From: Clostridiales bacterium Firm_16
GTDB lineage: Bacteria; Bacillota; Clostridia; Saccharofermentanales; Saccharofermentanaceae
Length of the DNA stretch: 64,000 nucleotides
Assembly (NCBI GenBank): GCA_001604185.1
Contig: LVAV01000113.1
Location: forward strand, 1 to 64,000
Direction of reading: 5' to 3'
The notes beneath the pieces are model-generated. The model was not told where the DNA came from. It worked only from the letters and a program-made list of their open reading frames with translations, and did not search any database. The translations under genes were made by a program, and so were the position numbers. Below are positions 62,084-64,000 of this stretch, one piece after another (position 1 is the first letter of the stretch; the number at the start of each line of letters is the position of its first letter).

Positions 62084-63265
62084 TCAGAGGTAACAGTGCG
62101 AGAATTGTGTCTCGAACGCGATTCGGATGCCGTCTTCTTCTTCGATCCTGTGACGGAAATAGGCGCAGATCTTATCCTGGTTCTTGCTGAAGAATTTCTC
62201 CTGAGCGGGATAGAGATCTTTCATCTTGGCGATCAGTTCATCTGCATCGCTGTAGAGGAATTCATTGCGCACCGGCACGATCTCGATGTGACTGAAGTAC
62301 TTCATCAACATAGTTGTGAAGGCGTCACGCCGGATCTCTTGGTCCGCAATGCTTTCGGCGATGAAGGGCATGTCGAGTGACAGTGCCTGAGGAAGCGTGA
62401 TGAAAAACCGGTTCCACGAATTGACGGAGGGACCGTTGCAGGAGAAGAAACCGTTCTTGGACAGAACTTTGGCCGATGCATTCACCAGAGCCTCGGGATC
62501 CTTCAGCTCATAGTTCAGATAGTGTGCGATGATCCGGTCGTATTTCTTATTCTTGGCGATCTTTCTCCATGTAGATTCTTTCTCCACATCTTCGAATGCA
62601 AGATGGATGTCCACGCCTTTCGGAAGAGAGCCGTGGTTCTCGTCGACGTATTTGGCAAAATCGTCCGCCCAGCTGCCATGGATATCGTAGGCGAAGATCT
62701 GTGTGCCGGTGGGGATCTCGCTCCAGTTGTTGCGCCAGAGCTTGGCGAAGCCGCATCCGAGATCGAGGACTTTCAAGTCCTTCTTGAAGTGGAGAGAACG
62801 GAATATCTTGACATACCAGTCCTCCTTCGAGGTCTGGTGCTGCAGTGTCTCGAGATGTGATCTGTCAGCGCGCTGATCGAGACGGATGCTCTGTACGATG
62901 TCGGCTACATCGTCCCAGTCAAGATCGTCGGGGTTGCGTTCCAGGGTCCTTCGGATGGTATCGATGACCTGTGTGATCTCGTCGCGTTTCTGCTCCATTC
63001 CGGCCAGCTGCATCCGGAGTGCAGATCCGATGTCGGCGGCATCCCCGCTCGTAATGTTGTCACGAATCTCTTCCAGAGAGAAACCGATCTGCTTGAGAGC
63101 GACGATCTTCTCCAGGACCTGGAGTGCGCCTTGATCGTAAAGACGGTAGTTGCCTTCCGAGTATTCCGTCGGTTTCAGAAGACCTTTCTCGTCGTAGAGA
63201 CGTACGGCCTTCTGGGACACTCCCGCTTTCTTGGCGATCTCACCTGAAGTCATCTTTTTGTCCAT
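62084..63265 (-). CDS. MerR-family regulator fused to a SAM-dependent methyltransferase
   Basis: 393 residues. Residues 1-75 are a MerR winged-helix (MTSGEIAKKAGVSQKAVRLYDEKGLL, ALKQIGFSLEEI), then a dimerisation coiled coil (about 85-110). From about 150 a class I methyltransferase follows: VLDLGCGFAKLW (motif I, 165-176), FAYDIHG, and YDRIIAHYLNYELKDPEALV with SKNGFFSCNG. The ligand pocket of a normal MerR is thus replaced by an enzyme domain, so SAM or the methyl acceptor may be the signal. AAGGAGG sets the start at 63265; an in-frame ATG seven codons upstream is less likely. Nudix follows in the operon. Confidence 0.93.
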   Translation of the reverse strand: MDKKMTSGEIAKKAGVSQKAVRLYDEKGLLKPTEYSEGNYRLYDQGALQVLEKIVALKQIGFSLEEIRDNITSGDAADIGSALRMQLAGMEQKRDEITQVIDTIRRTLERNPDDLDWDDVADIVQSIRLDQRADRSHLETLQHQTSKEDWYVKIFRSLHFKKDLKVLDLGCGFAKLWRNNWSEIPTGTQIFAYDIHGSWADDFAKYVDENHGSLPKGVDIHLAFEDVEKESTWRKIAKNKKYDRIIAHYLNYELKDPEALVNASAKVLSKNGFFSCNGPSVNSWNRFFITLPQALSLDMPFIAESIADQEIRRDAFTTMLMKYFSHIEIVPVRNEFLYSDADELIAKMKDLYPAQEKFFSKNQDKICAYFRHRIEEEDGIRIAFETQFSHCYL

Positions 63266-63400
63266 TTTCCGGACCTCCTTATCCACTTCATGATACCACT
63301 ATAAAGGGTGCCCCTGGGGGAGAGTCAAGGGGGCGCGGAGAATGTTTTTCTGTGCCGGGGCGGGCTGGTGTGCAAATGACATTCCTGCGGGAAAAACACG

Positions 63401-63479
63401 AAAAACCCCCCTTTGCTCTGCGAGTTCCGCAGGCGCTTCGCGCCGAGGACGGTTCGAAGCCAAGAGCAAAGGGGTGTTT
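63401..63479 (-). terminator. Terminator of the tRNA-Arg gene
   Basis: On the minus strand CCCCTTTGCTCT (63463-63474) pairs with AGAGCAAAGGGG (63408-63419) around a 43-nt interior with its own GGCGC/GCGCC hairpin, followed by GGTTTTTCG. Confidence 0.75.
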
Positions 63480-63484
63480 CTGAC

Positions 63485-63559
63485 TGGCGCTCCGAGCAGG
63501 AATCGAACCCGCATTGGCAGTACCGGAAACTGCAGTCCTATCCGTTGAACGATCGAAGC
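63485..63559 (-). tRNA. tRNA-Arg (anticodon CCG)
   Basis: Read on the minus strand: acceptor GCTTCGA with TCGGAGC (one G-T pair), D stem GTTC/GGAC, anticodon stem GCAGT/ACTGC with loop TTCCGGT (anticodon CCG, reading CGG), a 4-nt variable loop, and T arm GCGGG-TTCGATT-CCTGC. Discriminator G and an encoded CCA (63485-63487) close it. 75 nt including CCA. Confidence 0.95.
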
Positions 63560-63569
63560 GTGTAGAAGT

Positions 63570-63598
63570 ATTATAGCGATACTCTATGTGAAATTCAA
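63570..63598 (-). promoter_or_regulatory. Promoter of the tRNA-Arg gene
   Basis: On the minus strand TTGAAT (63593-63598) and TATAAT (63570-63575) are exactly 17 bp apart. Initiation would be a few bases before the tRNA 5' end. Confidence 0.8.
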
Positions 63599-63650
63599 CA
63601 ACGATGACATATCGACCGGGGCGCGAACCCGCGGTGTTGTCGCCGCGAAC

Positions 63651-64000
63651 TCAGGCCTGAGGTTTTTTTCTGATGATCTCATCGCTGTCCAGCATGATGG
63701 TGAAGGGACCCTGGTTCTCGATGGACACCGCCATGTCCGCGCCGAAGATGCCGGTCTGGACATTCGGGATCTCCGCGGAGCACAGGTCGATGATATACTG
63801 GTACAGTCTCTCGGCCAGGCCGGGATCTCCCGCATTAATAAAGGAAGGCCGGTTGCCGTGGTGGCAGTCCGCATAGAGGGTGAACTGGGAGATCAGAAGC
63901 AGGCTTCCGTTAGTATCGCTGAGGCTGAGATTGGTCTTGCCGTTCTCGTCCCGGAAGATGCGAAGGCCCAGGAGCTTTCTTACCATAGCTACGGCGATCT
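63651..64000 (-). CDS. dtd: D-aminoacyl-tRNA deacylase (5' end beyond window)
   Basis: Partial: the reading frame runs off the window edge, so the N-terminal 30 or so residues are missing. What is present has [21 protein letters not shown], with the conserved SQFTL motif and the Gly/Arg-rich loop, and [21 protein letters not shown] with its NxGP-type motif (here NQGP). It removes D-amino acids mischarged on tRNA. The C-terminal KKPQA and stop lie 92 bp before the tRNA gene. Confidence 0.93.
   Translation of the reverse strand, partial: IAVAMVRKLLGLRIFRDENGKTNLSLSDTNGSLLLISQFTLYADCHHGNRPSFINAGDPGLAERLYQYIIDLCSAEIPNVQTGIFGADMAVSIENQGPFTIMLDSDEIIRKKPQA

Noticed and set aside
63601-63650. Second tRNA-like segment near GCGCGAACCCGCG
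   Set aside because: The T-loop-like word is not followed by acceptor or anticodon arms; it is only a GC-rich hairpin (CGCGG/CCGCG) after dtd.

Overview
The window looks like a chromosomal segment of an anaerobic, Gram-positive fermentative bacterium of the class Clostridia. The evidence is strong AGGAGG-type ribosome binding sites, many lipobox proteins, an LTA-synthase-type sulfatase, a Pta-AckA acetate pathway, and a membrane-anchored GH9 cellulase with CBM3-like modules. A gut or rumen fibre-degrading lineage (Oscillospiraceae or Saccharofermentans-like) is plausible, but the genus cannot be fixed from this sequence. I saw no phage, IS element or CRISPR array. Base composition is roughly balanced, except for a clearly AT-richer island at about 57.6-59.7 kb.

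Layout. 0-0.25 kb: remnant of a 53-bp-period repeat array. 0.4-5.7 kb: a giant proline-rich membrane protein and a convergent AP-superfamily phosphodiesterase. 5.7-8.1 kb: deoxynucleoside salvage (deoB-deoC-cdd). 8.1-16.2 kb: a tight cluster of LTA-synthase-like enzyme, DEAD-box helicase, GH9 cellulase, a small EF-Tu-domain-II-like protein and a membrane protein. 16.2-18.6 kb: pta-ackA. 18.6-23.8 kb: lipoprotein, degenerate asparaginase-family protein, exonuclease III, PrsA-like foldase. 23.9-27.1 kb: zinc uptake operon znuA-znuC-znuB-zur behind a perfect Fur/Zur-type operator. 27.1-32.3 kb: PAP2 phosphatase, Dus, small lipoprotein, HerA-like ATPase, membrane protein. 32.4-34.2 kb: a two-gene cassette of a repeat-bearing Thr/Glu-rich substrate-like protein and a radical SAM-SPASM enzyme. 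34.2-34.6 kb: a seven-copy 53-bp tandem array. 34.6-44.4 kb: MFS transporter, sugar nucleotidyltransferase, glmU-pth-mfd operon, NCS2 permease. 44.5-51.1 kb: two-component system, two paralogous Ig-like lipoproteins and an esterase lipoprotein. 51.1-55.9 kb: papain-like lipoprotein protease and an ECF sigma/anti-sigma/lipoprotein operon. 56.1-64 kb: membrane-anchored lipase, AT-rich surface protein, Thr/Glu-rich lipoprotein, Nudix, MerR-methyltransferase fusion, tRNA-Arg(CCG) and a partial dtd.

The region is rich in surface functions: at least nine lipoproteins, several with Thr/Glu-rich spacers, a secreted repeat protein, a cellulase, a protease and two hydrolases, with a two-component system and an ECF sigma cassette among them. 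The best candidate for an undescribed system is the radical SAM-SPASM enzyme with its adjacent repeat protein (32.5-34.1 kb). It is followed in interest by the 53-bp repeat family and by the asparaginase homologue that has lost its nucleophile.
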